A stretch of DNA of 64,000 nucleotides from Gallionellales bacterium GWA2_54_124 (GCA_001801025.1 MGWO01000013.1:140476-204475), one strand, 5' to 3'; positions 7,055 to 16,415 are shown, numbered from the stretch's first letter. Notes: generated by a model from the sequence alone, not told the origin. A program made the numbers and translations.

Positions 7055-10000
7055 AAATAACCTGCAGATTTCCCGGTTGCAGCAATGCACCCAACTCCCG
7101 CATCAGCGCATCATCAAGCGTCACCTGCCAGTCGGCACCCAGACGTAATTGGCAAACAGCGACTCCGTTGGTGTAATTGATCTGCACAGCGCACTCGCCT
7201 TCGCTCCACGGTTTAAGTATCTCTTTAAGCCGTGCGATGTTCACTGACGAATTGCACTGCAGTTCAAGCTGCCGGGCAAAACGGGAACGCGCCTGCGCGA
7301 AATTAAACAGTTCTTCGCCGCTGACGCGAATGTTGCCTGAATACTCATCGAGACTAGCCTTGCCTTCCACCACCAGCAATTCGTCCTCCACAATCCACTG
7401 ACGGCTTTTCTCGTATTCTTCGTTGAATACGGTCAGTTCAACCTGAGCGCTGCCGTCATCGAGCGTAATGACTGCCATGCGGCCACGCCGCGTCTGCTGC
7501 AGACGCAATCCGGAAACAATGCCCGCCAGCCTGACCTGCACGCCGCGCCGCGACACATAGCCGCCTGAACCACTGTTCTTGCCAAGAAATGCCGGCGTCA
7601 AATCACCCAGTCTGACCTTGATAAAATTATTCAGTTCCTTTTCATATTCCTGATAGGGATGACCGCCCAGATAAATTCCCAGACTGATTTTTTCAAACGC
7701 CAGTTGTTCGCGCAGACTCCAGCGCAGTACGTCCGACTTTTGCTCAATCAGCACGGCATCCGCATCATCCTCGCCGAACAGGCTGTCCTGATTGATCGAA
7801 CGCGCCTGCTGATCGGCACTGGCCAATGCCGCATCGACGCTGGCCATCAGCGCTGCGCGATGATCGTTGATCGAATCAAAGGCACCTGCGCGTATCAGTG
7901 TCTCGATGGTGCGACGATTCACCGCGCGCTTATCCACCCTGCGGCAAAAATCGAACAGATCTTTGAACGGGCCGGTGGCGCGCGCCCTGACGATACTGGC
8001 GATGGCCGCTTCCCCGGTGCCCTTGATCGCACCCAGACCATAACTGATCGTCTTTTCGTCCGTGGGCGAAAACGCGTAGCCGGAGCTGTTGACATCGGGC
8101 AACAGGATTGCAATACCCTGTTGCAGCGTGTCGGCGTAAAAGGTGCGTACCTTTTCGGTGTTGTCCAAGTCGCCCGACAGGGTCGCGGCCATAAAGGCAG
8201 CCGGATGGTGCGCCTTAAGGTAGGCCGTCTGATACGCGACCAGCGCGTAGGCTGCCGAGTGCGATTTGTTAAAACCATAACCTGCAAACATTTCCATCAG
8301 ATCGAACAATCGGGTTGCCAGATCCTTGTCGATCTGTCGATTGAGCGCGCCGCTGACAAAAATATCGCGCTGACGCGCCATCTCGGCAGGATCCTTCTTA
8401 CCCATCGCGCGGCGCAGCATATCCGCGCCGCCCAGCGTATAGCCGCCGATGATCTGCGAGATCTGCATCACCTGCTCCTGATACACGATCACACCATAGG
8501 TCGGTTTGAGCGAAGCTTCCAGTTCGGGATGAAAATAATCCGCCGTCGCGCGTCCATGCTTACGGTCGACGAAATCGTCCACCATGCCGGATTCAAGCGG
8601 GCCGGGTCGAAACAAGGCGACTAACGCGACGATATCCTCGAAAGTATCCGGCTGCAGGCGCTTGATCAGATCCTTCATGCCGCGCGATTCGAGCTGGAAC
8701 ACAGCCGTGGTATTGCATTTTTTCAGCAGGTCGTAACTGGACTTATCGTCCAGCGGAATAGCTTCAATGGCAAAGAGTTGAGAATTGCGAACTGAGGATT
8801 GAGTAGCAACTTGGTTTTGATCCTCGATCCTCGATCCTCTACCCTGAAGACGATGTATATGCCGCACCGCCCAGTCGATAATGGTCAGCGTGCGCAGTCC
8901 CAAAAAGTCGAACTTAACCAGACCAATCGCTTCGACATCATCCTTATCGAATTGGCTCACCACGGACGCGCCGCCATCGGCGCAATACAACGGACAGAAA
9001 TCGGTCAGTTTACCCGGCGCGATCACCACACCCCCGGCATGCATGCCGACATTACGCGTTAAATCTTCCAGCCGCATCGCCAATTCCAGCAATTCCGGCA
9101 CGCCTTCTTCGCTCTCGGCGATGGCATTTATTTCAGGCTCCATCTCGCGCGCCTTTTGCAGCGACACGGGCTTCACCCCTTCGAGCGGAATCGCCTTCGA
9201 CAACCGGTCGCACAAGCCGTACGGAAATTCCATCACCCGCCCGACGTCGCGGATGACCGCCTTAGACGCCATGGTGCCGAAGGTCGCAATTTGCGACACA
9301 CAGGCCGCACCGTATTTCTGCTTCACGTAATCGATCACCAGCTCGCGCCCGTCCTGACAAAAATCCACGTCAAAGTCGGGCATGGAAACACGTTCAGGAT
9401 TCAAGAATCGTTCGAACAGCAATTCGTAACGCAAGGGGTCCAGATCGGTAATCAGCAGACAATAAGCCACCAGCGAACCCGCACCCGAACCGCGGCCCGG
9501 ACCTACCGGCACGCCATTGGGAAAGGCGTCCGAACGATAGGCCTTAGCCCAGCGGATAAAATCCGCCACAATCAAAAAGTAACCGGGGAAGCCCATCTTG
9601 ATGATGGTATTGATTTCGAACAGCAGTCTTTCGTGATACTGAGGGAATTTTTCGGCGCGCTCCACCTCATCCGGATAGAGAAAAGCCATCCGGTCGGCCA
9701 ATCCCCGCTCGGATTCGCTGAGCATGAAGTCATCGAGACTCTCACCCGAGGGCGTCGGAAAATCGGGCAGGCGCGGCTTGCCCAGCACCAGCGTCAGATT
9801 GCAGCGCCGCGCAATTTCCACGCTGTTCTGCAGGGCTTCCGGCAAGTCGGCGAACAGCTCGCTCATTTCGGCCTGTGTCTTGAAATACTGCTGCGCAGTA
9901 AAGGCTTTCTCGCGGCGCTTATCGTTAAGCACATAGCCTTCGGCGATACACACGCGCGCTTCATGCGCCTTGAAATCGGCTGAAGTCAGAAACTGCACCG

Positions 10001-10604
10001 GATGCGTCGCAACGACTGGCAAATCCAGCCCGGCTGCCAGTGCGGTTGCCGCATCAACATAGGCCGCTTCGTCGGCAAAACCCGCGCGCTGCACCTCGAT
10101 GTAATAACGATCTTCAAACAACTCCAACCAGCTTTGCGCATAGCGCCGAGCCTCGGCCACATTGCCCGACATCAGCGCACACCCCACATCGCCCAGATGC
10201 GCACCGGACAAGGCAATCAGCCCTGCCGTGCCTTCGTCTTTGAACCACTCGCGGCGCAACTCGGCACGCTCGCGATACTGGTTCGACAAATAGGCGCGCG
10301 ACAACAGACGGCACAGACGCAGATAGCCCTCAGTTGACTGACAGAGCAGCAGCAAGCGATAGGGTCTGTCCCGGTCGGCATCATTAGTGATGAACACATC
10401 GACGCCCGCGACAGGCTTAATGCCTTTACCGCGCGTTTTTTTGTAAAATTTGACCAGACCGGAAAAATTGGACAGATCGGTCAGCGCCAGCGCCGGCATG
10501 CCGTCAGCGATCGCCGCATCGACAGCTTCATCGATGCGCGCCATTCCATCGGTGATGGAGTATTCGCTGTGCAACCGGAGATGGACAAATGCAGGAGACG
10601 ACAT
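7047..10604 (-). CDS. dnaE: DNA polymerase III alpha subunit, with a small in-frame repeat-derived insertion
   Basis: Catalytic subunit of the replicative polymerase, 1185 residues. It has an N-terminal PHP domain (HLRLHSEYSITDG), the palm with PDFDVDF carrying catalytic Asp410 and Asp412, GPGRGSGAGSL in the polymerase core, and the third Asp at 566 (VKFDFLGLRTL). A C-terminal HhH and OB fold follow. Residues about 588-611 are odd: they are rich in Gln, Ser, Asn and Arg and are encoded by 7-bp repeat DNA (8778-8839). In homologues this linker, just before AIEAIPLDDK, is shorter. The reading frame stays open, so the protein is presumably functional. It is the first gene of an overlapping chain with the Lol-like ABC genes. 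Confidence 0.96.
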   Translation of the reverse strand: MSSPAFVHLRLHSEYSITDGMARIDEAVDAAIADGMPALALTDLSNFSGLVKFYKKTRGKGIKPVAGVDVFITNDADRDRPYRLLLLCQSTEGYLRLCRLLSRAYLSNQYRERAELRREWFKDEGTAGLIALSGAHLGDVGCALMSGNVAEARRYAQSWLELFEDRYYIEVQRAGFADEAAYVDAATALAAGLDLPVVATHPVQFLTSADFKAHEARVCIAEGYVLNDKRREKAFTAQQYFKTQAEMSELFADLPEALQNSVEIARRCNLTLVLGKPRLPDFPTPSGESLDDFMLSESERGLADRMAFLYPDEVERAEKFPQYHERLLFEINTIIKMGFPGYFLIVADFIRWAKAYRSDAFPNGVPVGPGRGSGAGSLVAYCLLITDLDPLRYELLFERFLNPERVSMPDFDVDFCQDGRELVIDYVKQKYGAACVSQIATFGTMASKAVIRDVGRVMEFPYGLCDRLSKAIPLEGVKPVSLQKAREMEPEINAIAESEEGVPELLELAMRLEDLTRNVGMHAGGVVIAPGKLTDFCPLYCADGGASVVSQFDKDDVEAIGLVKFDFLGLRTLTIIDWAVRHIHRLQGRGSRIEDQNQVATQSSVRNSQLFAIEAIPLDDKSSYDLLKKCNTTAVFQLESRGMKDLIKRLQPDTFEDIVALVALFRPGPLESGMVDDFVDRKHGRATADYFHPELEASLKPTYGVIVYQEQVMQISQIIGGYTLGGADMLRRAMGKKDPAEMARQRDIFVSGALNRQIDKDLATRLFDLMEMFAGYGFNKSHSAAYALVAYQTAYLKAHHPAAFMAATLSGDLDNTEKVRTFYADTLQQGIAILLPDVNSSGYAFSPTDEKTISYGLGAIKGTGEAAIASIVRARATGPFKDLFDFCRRVDKRAVNRRTIETLIRAGAFDSINDHRAALMASVDAALASADQQARSINQDSLFGEDDADAVLIEQKSDVLRWSLREQLAFEKISLGIYLGGHPYQEYEKELNNFIKVRLGDLTPAFLGKNSGSGGYVSRRGVQVRLAGIVSGLRLQQTRRGRMAVITLDDGSAQVELTVFNEEYEKSRQWIVEDELLVVEGKASLDEYSGNIRVSGEELFNFAQARSRFARQLELQCNSSVNIARLKEILKPWSEGECAVQINYTNGVAVCQLRLGADWQVTLDDALMRELGALLQPGNLQVIYG
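8778..8839. repeat. Heptanucleotide repeats inside dnaE
   Basis: On the plus strand 8778-8805 reads as four 7-base units TTGAGAA, TTGCGAA, CTGAGGA, TTGAGTA. At 8819-8839 there are three exact copies of GATCCTC. A 13-base non-repeat stretch lies between them. Both sit inside dnaE and are translated, giving the low-complexity linker at residues 588-611. No stop codon arises in the dnaE frame. Confidence 0.75.
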
Positions 10605-10749
10605 GATGTGAGTAAAATAATTTTCAACCGCAATTTTACCACCGCCCTATCCGGCAACGGCAGATAAAATTGAAGCGCGCCGCAATTTGCCGCCAATCCT
10701 TGATCAGCGATCCTGCTAAAATAGCGGCCACGCAACCATTCAGCCCTTC

Positions 10750-11982
10750 ATGCCTACCCCTCTGACCCCGCAACGCGAACGCTATCTGCTGCTGACCCTG
10801 TCCGGCATGCAGTTCTCGCACATTCTCGACTTCATGATCATGATGCCGCTGGGCCCGATACTGATGAAGGAATTTTCCATCACAACACATGAGTTCGGCT
10901 TTCTGGTCGCCTCCTACAGTTTCAGCGCCGCCTTCGCGGGCCTCTTAGCCGCCACCTTCGTCGACAAGTTTGAACGAAAACGGCTGTTGCTGACCGTCTT
11001 CGCGCTGTTCGGCCTCTCCACGCTGGCCTGCGGCTTTGCACCCGGCTATGCCACGCTGCTGATCGCACGCGGACTGGCAGGCGCATTCGGCGGGGTGATG
11101 GGCGCCATGGTGCAAACGCTGGTCGGAGATTTAATTCCATTCGAGCGACGCGCCACCGCCAGCGGGGTGATTTCCTCCTCGTTTTCACTCTCGACCGTGG
11201 CCGGCGTGCCTTTGTCGCTGTGGCTGGCCAACCATTTCCAATGGCGCGCGCCGTTCATCCTGATTGCCGTCACCACCGTGGTATTCATGATCATCGCACT
11301 GCGCCACCTGCCTGACGTGCGCCACCACTTAAATCAGCCGCGGCGCGCCCACCCGTTCTCGGCGATGTTCGAAGTGCTGCAAGACGCCAACCATCTGCGC
11401 GCGCTGATCTTCACGATGCTGATCCTGTTTTCGGGCTTCACGGTCATCCCGTACATCACCGTCTATGCCGTGGCGAACGTCGGTATTCTTCAACACGATA
11501 TTTTCTATATCTATCTGGCGGGGGGCACCGCGACACTGATCACTTCGCCGCTGATCGGACGCTGGGCGGATCGTGCCGGCAAGGTCAAAATCTACCGCAT
11601 CATGGCGGTGGCATCCACCGTGCCACTGCTCGCCGTCACGCAAATTGAAGCCGCACCGCTTTGGGTATGGCTGATCAGCACCACGCTGTTCTTCGTGCTG
11701 ATCTCGGGGCGCATGATACCGGCGATGGCAATTATCACATCGTCCGCCCGTCCAAAACTGCGCGGCACCTTCATGTCGCTCAATTCCGCCACACAGCAAC
11801 TAGCCAGCGGACTGGCGGCAACGCTGGCAGGCTTCATCACGACACAAAGCGCAACCGGACAAATCGCGGGGTATGACAAAGTAGGCTATGTGGCGATTGC
11901 CGCAAACATACTGGCGATCGCCTTCGTGGCGCGCATCGTGATGCACGAAAACACCGCAGAAACGAGAATAAACAGGGAGTAA
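10750..11982 (+). CDS. MFS transporter, drug:H+ antiporter-like
   Basis: Inner-membrane carrier of 410 residues with about twelve hydrophobic helices. The N-terminal half has DFMIMMPLGPILM in helix 1 and the loop motif FVDKFERKRLLL after helix 2, both typical of the DHA1 group (YdhP/AraJ-like exporters). RGLAGAFGGVMGAM and SSSFSLSTVAGVPLSLWL match the conserved helix 4 and 5 regions. Substrate cannot be read from sequence. It is divergent from dnaE and ends 9 bases before the convergent tRNA-Gly gene. Confidence 0.85.
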   Translation: MPTPLTPQRERYLLLTLSGMQFSHILDFMIMMPLGPILMKEFSITTHEFGFLVASYSFSAAFAGLLAATFVDKFERKRLLLTVFALFGLSTLACGFAPGYATLLIARGLAGAFGGVMGAMVQTLVGDLIPFERRATASGVISSSFSLSTVAGVPLSLWLANHFQWRAPFILIAVTTVVFMIIALRHLPDVRHHLNQPRRAHPFSAMFEVLQDANHLRALIFTMLILFSGFTVIPYITVYAVANVGILQHDIFYIYLAGGTATLITSPLIGRWADRAGKVKIYRIMAVASTVPLLAVTQIEAAPLWVWLISTTLFFVLISGRMIPAMAIITSSARPKLRGTFMSLNSATQQLASGLAATLAGFITTQSATGQIAGYDKVGYVAIAANILAIAFVARIVMHENTAETRINRE

Positions 11983-11991
11983 AGCTTAAGA

Positions 11992-12065
11992 TGGAGCGGG
12001 TGAAGGGGATCGAACCCTCGTATGCAGCTTGGGAAGCTGCCGTTCTACCATTGAACTACACCCGC
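11992..12065 (-). tRNA. tRNA-Gly, anticodon CCC
   Basis: A complete cloverleaf reads on the minus strand. The acceptor stem GCGGGTG pairs with CACCCGC and has discriminator T. The D-arm includes AGTTCAATGGTAGAAC, the anticodon stem GCAGC/GCTGC encloses loop TTCCCAA, and the T-arm GAGGGTTCGATCCCCTT follows. The 3' CCA is encoded (11992-11994). It decodes GGG. It lies between a convergent MFS gene and a divergent thiS. Confidence 0.95.
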
Positions 12066-12078
12066 GTGGTAGCATCGC

Positions 12079-12107
12079 ATTTTAGCGTAAATGAAGGACA
12101 AAGTGAA
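12079..12107 (-). promoter_or_regulatory. Probable sigma-70 promoter of tRNA-Gly
   Basis: On the minus strand TTCACT (12102-12107) is followed by a 17-base spacer and TAAAAT (12079-12084), placing a start about 7 bases before the tRNA 5' end. It overlaps the 5' end of divergent thiS, so the two promoters must compete or be offset. Confidence 0.45.
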
Positions 12108-12312
12108 AGTGATTACTGTCTTTGTGAACGGTGCTGAGCGCCAATTGAACGAAAATTGCAGCATTGCTGCGCTGATTGACACGTTAGGTTACACCGGGCG
12201 TCGCATCGCGCTGGAGAAAAACGGCGACATCGTGCCGCGCAGCCAATACGCCGATTACACCCTGAACGAAGGCGACAAACTGGAAATCGTCGTCGCGGTC
12301 GGCGGAGGATAA
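12091..12312 (+). CDS. thiS: Sulfur carrier protein ThiS
   Basis: Ubiquitin-like carrier that delivers sulfur as a C-terminal thiocarboxylate for thiazole formation in thiamine synthesis. The protein has FVNGAERQLNE at its N-terminus and ends VAVGGG, the flexible Gly tail needed for activation. The ATG at 12091 gives 73 residues, longer than usual. GTG codons at 12103 and 12109 follow an AAGGA and would give the normal 67-69 residues, so the true start may be one of these. thiG follows after 49 bases filled with 7-bp repeats. No TPP riboswitch is visible upstream. Confidence 0.9.
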   Translation: MKDKVKVITVFVNGAERQLNENCSIAALIDTLGYTGRRIALEKNGDIVPRSQYADYTLNEGDKLEIVVAVGGG

Positions 12313-12345
12313 TTATCAATTAATCATTGATAATTGATAATTAAA
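12311..12345. repeat. Degenerate heptanucleotide repeats between thiS and thiG
   Basis: Five 7-base units follow each other: AATTATC, AATTAAT, CATTGAT, AATTGAT, AATTAAA. They begin at the thiS stop codon and fill most of the 49-base spacer, leaving room for the thiG ribosome site (AAAGGA). The AATTGAT core is shared with the runs between mrp and dcd. Confidence 0.6.
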
Positions 12346-12361
12346 TACAAAGGATTACAAA

Positions 12362-13150
12362 ATGAATGACCCGCTCATCATCGCAGGAAAAAGCTACTCA
12401 TCAAGACTGTTAGTCGGCACTGGAAAATACAAAGATTTCACCGAAACCCGCGCGGCGCTGGACGCTTCAGGAGCCGAAATCGTCACGGTGGCGATCCGCC
12501 GCACGAATCTGGGTCAGAACACTAATGAACCGTCACTGCTCGACGCGGTGCCAATGTCGAAATTCACCTATCTGCCCAACACCGCCGGCTGCTATACAGC
12601 GGATGATGCGGTGCGCACCTTGCGTCTGGCGCGCGAACTGCTGGACGGTCACAGCCTGGTTAAGCTCGAGGTGCTGGGCGATCCGCAATCTTTATATCCG
12701 AACGTGATCGAGACCATCGCCGCCGCCAAAATACTGGTCGCCGAAGGTTTTCAGATCATGGTCTACACCTCGGATGATCCGATTGTCGCAAAACAACTCG
12801 AAGACATCGGCTGCGTGGCGATCATGCCGTTAGCCTCGTTGATCGGCTCCGGCATGGGCATCTTGAACCCGTGGAATCTGCAGCTGATCATGGATAAAGT
12901 CAGCGTGCCGGTGATTGTCGATGCGGGCGTAGGAACCGCCTCGGATGCGGCGATTGCCATGGAATTAGGGTGTGCAGGGGTCTTGATGAACACCGCAATT
13001 GCCGGGGCACAAAATCCGGTGCTGATGGCCAGTGCGATGAAAAAAGCAACGGCAGCCGGACGCGAGGCATTTTTGGCAGGACGTATGCCGAAGAAACTGT
13101 ACAGCGCGAGCCCCAGCTCCCCTACCACCGGCATCATCGCACGCAGCTAA
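12362..13150 (+). CDS. thiG: Thiazole synthase ThiG
   Basis: Condenses deoxyxylulose phosphate, the glycine imine product and the sulfur from ThiS into the thiazole phosphate of thiamine. The TIM-barrel protein has 262 residues and the family start [21 protein letters not shown]. Lys101 in VKLEVLGD corresponds to the Schiff-base lysine. Phosphate-binding segments [15 protein letters not shown] and [14 protein letters not shown] are present. An upstream AAAGGA serves as ribosome site. The other thiazole genes are not in the window, so the pathway is scattered. trmB starts 4 bases after its stop. Confidence 0.96.
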   Translation: MNDPLIIAGKSYSSRLLVGTGKYKDFTETRAALDASGAEIVTVAIRRTNLGQNTNEPSLLDAVPMSKFTYLPNTAGCYTADDAVRTLRLARELLDGHSLVKLEVLGDPQSLYPNVIETIAAAKILVAEGFQIMVYTSDDPIVAKQLEDIGCVAIMPLASLIGSGMGILNPWNLQLIMDKVSVPVIVDAGVGTASDAAIAMELGCAGVLMNTAIAGAQNPVLMASAMKKATAAGREAFLAGRMPKKLYSASPSSPTTGIIARS

Positions 13151-13154
13151 GACC

Positions 13155-13844
13155 ATGACAGAAGACATCAAAAAACGCCACATCCGCAGCTATGTTTTAC
13201 GGCAGGGGCGCGTCACGGTCGCCCAGCAGCGCGCCGTCGACACCTTGCAAACGGTCTATGGCATTCCCTACGCGCCAGCTCCCCTCAATCTCGAAACGGC
13301 TTTTGGCCGCGCAGCACCCAAAATCCTCGAAATCGGTTTCGGCATGGGGGATAGCACAGCGAGCATTGCGCAGGAAAATCCGCAAAACGATTACCTCTGC
13401 CTTGAAGTGCATACACCGGGGGTGGGCAATCTGTTCAAAGTGATGGGCGAGCAGAACATCAGCAATATCCGCATCATCCAGCACGACGCGGTGGAAGTGC
13501 TGCGCGACATGATAGGGGATGGAACGCTGGACGGCGTGCATATCTTTTTCCCCGACCCCTGGCACAAGGCGCGTCACAACAAGCGCCGGCTGATTCAGGC
13601 GCCGTTCATCGAAAAACTGATGGCGAAACTCAAACCGGGCGGCTATATCCACGTTGCGACCGACTGGGAAAATTACGCCCAACAAGTACTACAGGTATTG
13701 AGCGATGAGCCGCTGCTTGAAAATACGGCCGCCGACTACGCACCGCGCCCCGACTATCGCCCACTCACCAAATTCGAGAAGCGCGGTATCAATCTCGGAC
13801 ACGGTGTCTGGGACTTAGTCTTTATCCGTAAGGAAAATCTCTAA
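13155..13844 (+). CDS. trmB: tRNA (guanine-N7-)-methyltransferase TrmB
   Basis: Adds a methyl group to G46 in the variable loop of tRNAs, using S-adenosylmethionine. The 229-residue protein has the SAM-binding motif [10 protein letters not shown], the family segment [15 protein letters not shown], and the substrate-side motif [17 protein letters not shown] near the C-terminus. It follows thiG by 4 bases and is probably cotranscribed with thiS and thiG. Its last 30 bases overlap the 3' end of convergent hemW. Confidence 0.95.
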   Translation: MTEDIKKRHIRSYVLRQGRVTVAQQRAVDTLQTVYGIPYAPAPLNLETAFGRAAPKILEIGFGMGDSTASIAQENPQNDYLCLEVHTPGVGNLFKVMGEQNISNIRIIQHDAVEVLRDMIGDGTLDGVHIFFPDPWHKARHNKRRLIQAPFIEKLMAKLKPGGYIHVATDWENYAQQVLQVLSDEPLLENTAADYAPRPDYRPLTKFEKRGINLGHGVWDLVFIRKENL

Positions 13845-15011
13845 TAAATCATTGAGAAAGCGCTGGCCTTTCCGGGTCGGAGCGATGTGATCGATGTCGC
13901 GGTGCAATAAGCCGCGACGTTCGGCCTCTAATAGCTCGCGCTGGATAGCGATCAATGACAGACTGGTGCGCTCGCCGAACAGGGCAGGATCGAAACCTTC
14001 GTTCAGGCGCAGCGCATTCATCATAAACTCGAACGGTAATTCATCCCGACTGACTTCGTTTTCGGTCTGCACCGGTGCCCCCGCCATCACCTGCTGCATA
14101 TAAGCTTGCGGCTGTTTGTAACGCGCCTGACGAACAATTTTATCGGGAAAACTAAGCTTGCTGTGCGCGCCGGCGCCGATGCCTAAATAATCGCCAAACT
14201 TCCAGTAATTGAGATTGTGACGGGAACGACGATTGGGCTGCGCGAAGGCGGAGGTTTCATAATGCTGGTAGCCGTTTCCCGTCAGTAACTCTTCGATGCT
14301 TTGCTGCATGTCGGCGCTGGCGTCATCGTCCGGCAGCGATGGAGGGTTGCGATAAAACAACGTGTTCGGCTCCAGTGTCAGGTGGTAGGCTGACAGATGT
14401 TGCGGTTTAAATGTCAGCGCGGTGTGCACATCCTGCAAGGCCTGTGCCAAATCCTGCCCCGGCAGCGCATACATCAAATCGAGATTGATATTATCGAAAT
14501 GAAGCTGCGCAATGGCGATAGCGGCTTTTGCCTCAGCGGCGGTATGAATCCGCCCCAGCGCCTGCAAGTGCGCATCGTTAAAACTCTGTATTCCCATCGA
14601 CAAACGGTTGACGCCCGCATCACGAAACGCAGCGAACTTTCCCGCCTCTACCGTGCCGGGATTAGCTTCCAGCGTAATTTCCGCATCGCCTGACAGCGGC
14701 AGCAACATGCGCACCTGACGCAGTATTTCCGTGATCGCTTCACCTGAGAGCAGGCTGGGCGTACCACCGCCGAAAAAAACTGTGTAAACTTTTCGGCCCC
14801 ATATCTGCGGCAGCGCCATTTCCAGATCACGGATCAAGGCAGCGACATATTCCTTTTCAGAAAACCCACCGCGCGCCTCATGTGAATTAAAGTCGCAATA
14901 AGGGCACTTTTTCACACACCACGGCACATGAATATAAAGCGACAGCGGCGGTAAGGCGGTAGTAAAACTGACCGATTGCGATTTCAATGAAACGGGTTGC
15001 AGCGAAATCAT
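13815..15011 (-). CDS. hemW: Heme chaperone HemW (radical SAM, HemN-like)
   Basis: Radical SAM protein of 398 residues. The cluster motif is CVKKCPYC with Cys32, Cys36 and Cys39, followed by the glycine-rich [10 protein letters not shown] and the family segments [15 protein letters not shown] and DLMYALPGQ. Members of this length with this N-terminus are the HemW type, which bind and deliver heme, rather than true coproporphyrinogen dehydrogenase HemN. The start overlaps the rdgB stop by 4 bases. The 3' end overlaps convergent trmB by 30 bases. Confidence 0.9.
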   Translation of the reverse strand: MISLQPVSLKSQSVSFTTALPPLSLYIHVPWCVKKCPYCDFNSHEARGGFSEKEYVAALIRDLEMALPQIWGRKVYTVFFGGGTPSLLSGEAITEILRQVRMLLPLSGDAEITLEANPGTVEAGKFAAFRDAGVNRLSMGIQSFNDAHLQALGRIHTAAEAKAAIAIAQLHFDNINLDLMYALPGQDLAQALQDVHTALTFKPQHLSAYHLTLEPNTLFYRNPPSLPDDDASADMQQSIEELLTGNGYQHYETSAFAQPNRRSRHNLNYWKFGDYLGIGAGAHSKLSFPDKIVRQARYKQPQAYMQQVMAGAPVQTENEVSRDELPFEFMMNALRLNEGFDPALFGERTSLSLIAIQRELLEAERRGLLHRDIDHIAPTRKGQRFLNDLLEIFLTDKD

Positions 15012-15598
15012 GCGACTTTCATACGCGACAACAGCACCTTCATGGCCTGCCCGCGATGACTGATCGCGTGTTTTTCTTCATGCGTCAGTTCCGAACTCAT
15101 CTTATTCAATTGCGGCAACCAGAACATCGGGTCGTAGCCAAAGCCGCCCTCACCCCGTTCCCCGTGCGCGATTTCGCCGTGCCATTCGCCCTCGGCGATA
15201 ATCGGCTGCGGATCATCCGCATGACGCACCAGCACCAGCACGCAATAGTAATGCGCGCGCCGGTCAGTCACGCCCTGCATATCGCGCAACAATTTCTCGT
15301 TGTTGCGTTGGTCGGACTTCGGGTTCTCCCCCGCATAGCGCGCGGAAATCACGCCCGGCATGCCGCCCAGTGCCTCAACGCAGATGCCTGAGTCATCCGC
15401 TAATGCAGGCAGTCCGCTCAGCCGGCTGACGTGGCGCGCCTTGGCCAGCGCGTTCTCGATAAACGTGACATGCGGCTCTTCCGCTTCGGAAATACCCAGT
15501 TGCGACTGCGTCACAACATCGATCCCTAAAGGCTGCAGCATATGGGAAAATTCGCGCAATTTACCGGCGTTGTTCGACGCAATGACGAGTTTATTCAC
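15008..15598 (-). CDS. rdgB: XTP/dITP pyrophosphatase RdgB (HAM1 family)
   Basis: House-cleaning enzyme that hydrolyses deaminated purine nucleoside triphosphates such as dITP and XTP to monophosphates, keeping them out of DNA and RNA. The 196-residue protein has the start VIASNNAGKLREF, the metal-binding segment ALADDSGICVEAL, and GEGGFGYDPMF in the substrate loop. Length is normal. It starts 4 bases after rph and overlaps hemW by 4, so the three form one operon. Confidence 0.95.
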   Translation of the reverse strand: MNKLVIASNNAGKLREFSHMLQPLGIDVVTQSQLGISEAEEPHVTFIENALAKARHVSRLSGLPALADDSGICVEALGGMPGVISARYAGENPKSDQRNNEKLLRDMQGVTDRRAHYYCVLVLVRHADDPQPIIAEGEWHGEIAHGERGEGGFGYDPMFWLPQLNKMSSELTHEEKHAISHRGQAMKVLLSRMKVA

Positions 15599-15602
15599 GG
15601 GT

Positions 15603-16319
15603 TTACTCCGCCAGTGCTGCCTGCTGCATTTTGATCAAATCAATAATGCCGTTTTGCGCCAGTTCCAGCAACTGATCCATTTCAGCGCGGGAAAAAGCGT
15701 GACCTTCGGCAGTGCCTTGCACTTCAACGAAATGACCGCTGCCTAGCATCACCACATTCATATCGGTATCGCAGGCCGAGTCTTCCAGATAATCCAGATC
15801 GAGAACCGGCGTGCCCTGGTAGATACCAACCGAAATCGCGGCAATGGCATCGGTGACTGGCGTTTGGGTCAGCAAACCTTTTTCTATCAAACTGCTCACC
15901 GCATCCTGCAACGCCACATAAGCACCGGTGATGCTCGCGGTACGGGTTCCGCCGTCAGCCTGAATCACATCGCAATCAATTTGTATGGTGCGTTCACCCA
16001 GCTTTTTCAAATCCACCACGGCACGCAGACTGCGACCGATCAGGCGCTGAATCTCCTGAGTACGACCGGACTGTTTGCCTTTAGCGGCTTCACGCTGCAT
16101 GCGGCTGCCGGTCGAGCGCGGCAACATGCCGTATTCCGCCGTCACCCAGCCTTCACCGCTGCCCTTCTTATGTGGCGGAACGCGCTCTTCAACGCTGGCG
16201 GTGCAGATGACCTTGGTGTCTCCGCACTCGATCAGCACCGAACCTTCGGCATGTTTGGTGTAATGACGGGTAATGCGAATTTCACGCAACTGATTTGCTT
16301 GTCTTGAACTTGGGCGCAT
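15603..16319 (-). CDS. rph: Ribonuclease PH
   Basis: Phosphorolytic 3'-5' exoribonuclease that trims tRNA precursors. The 238-residue protein begins [12 protein letters not shown] and shows [13 protein letters not shown], the arginine-rich [14 protein letters not shown] and the phosphate-site segment [18 protein letters not shown]. The ATG at 16319 is the family-typical start. The sequence just before it is a 12-copy GTGGTAA repeat, leaving no Shine-Dalgarno sequence in the usual window. Translation may therefore depend on another mechanism. Confidence 0.95.
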   Translation of the reverse strand: MRPSSRQANQLREIRITRHYTKHAEGSVLIECGDTKVICTASVEERVPPHKKGSGEGWVTAEYGMLPRSTGSRMQREAAKGKQSGRTQEIQRLIGRSLRAVVDLKKLGERTIQIDCDVIQADGGTRTASITGAYVALQDAVSSLIEKGLLTQTPVTDAIAAISVGIYQGTPVLDLDYLEDSACDTDMNVVMLGSGHFVEVQGTAEGHAFSRAEMDQLLELAQNGIIDLIKMQQAALAE

Positions 16320-16324
16320 GGATT

Positions 16325-16408
16325 GTGGTAAGTGGTAAGTGGTAAGTGGTAAGTGGTAAGTGGTAAGTGGTAAGTGGTAAGTGGTAAGTGGTAAGTGGTA
16401 AGTGGTAA
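16325..16408. repeat. Twelve perfect tandem copies of GTGGTAA
   Basis: Units of 7 bases start at 16325 and continue without error to 16408, a total of 84 bases. Read on the rph strand the unit is TTACCAC. It lies between the stop of the PP2C gene and the start of rph and ends 5 bases before the rph start codon. The perfect array suggests recent expansion by slippage and likely variation in copy number. Confidence 0.95.
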
Positions 16409-16415
16409 AAAATTT

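Noticed and set aside
8778..8839. Intein or gene fusion in dnaE
   Set aside because: Only about 24 residues, low complexity, no splicing motifs; better explained by repeat DNA.
12066..12110. TPP riboswitch before thiS
   Set aside because: Only 25 bases lie between the tRNA gene and thiS, and no THI-box sequence is visible.
16325..16408. CRISPR array
   Set aside because: Units are 7 bases with no spacers and there are no cas genes.
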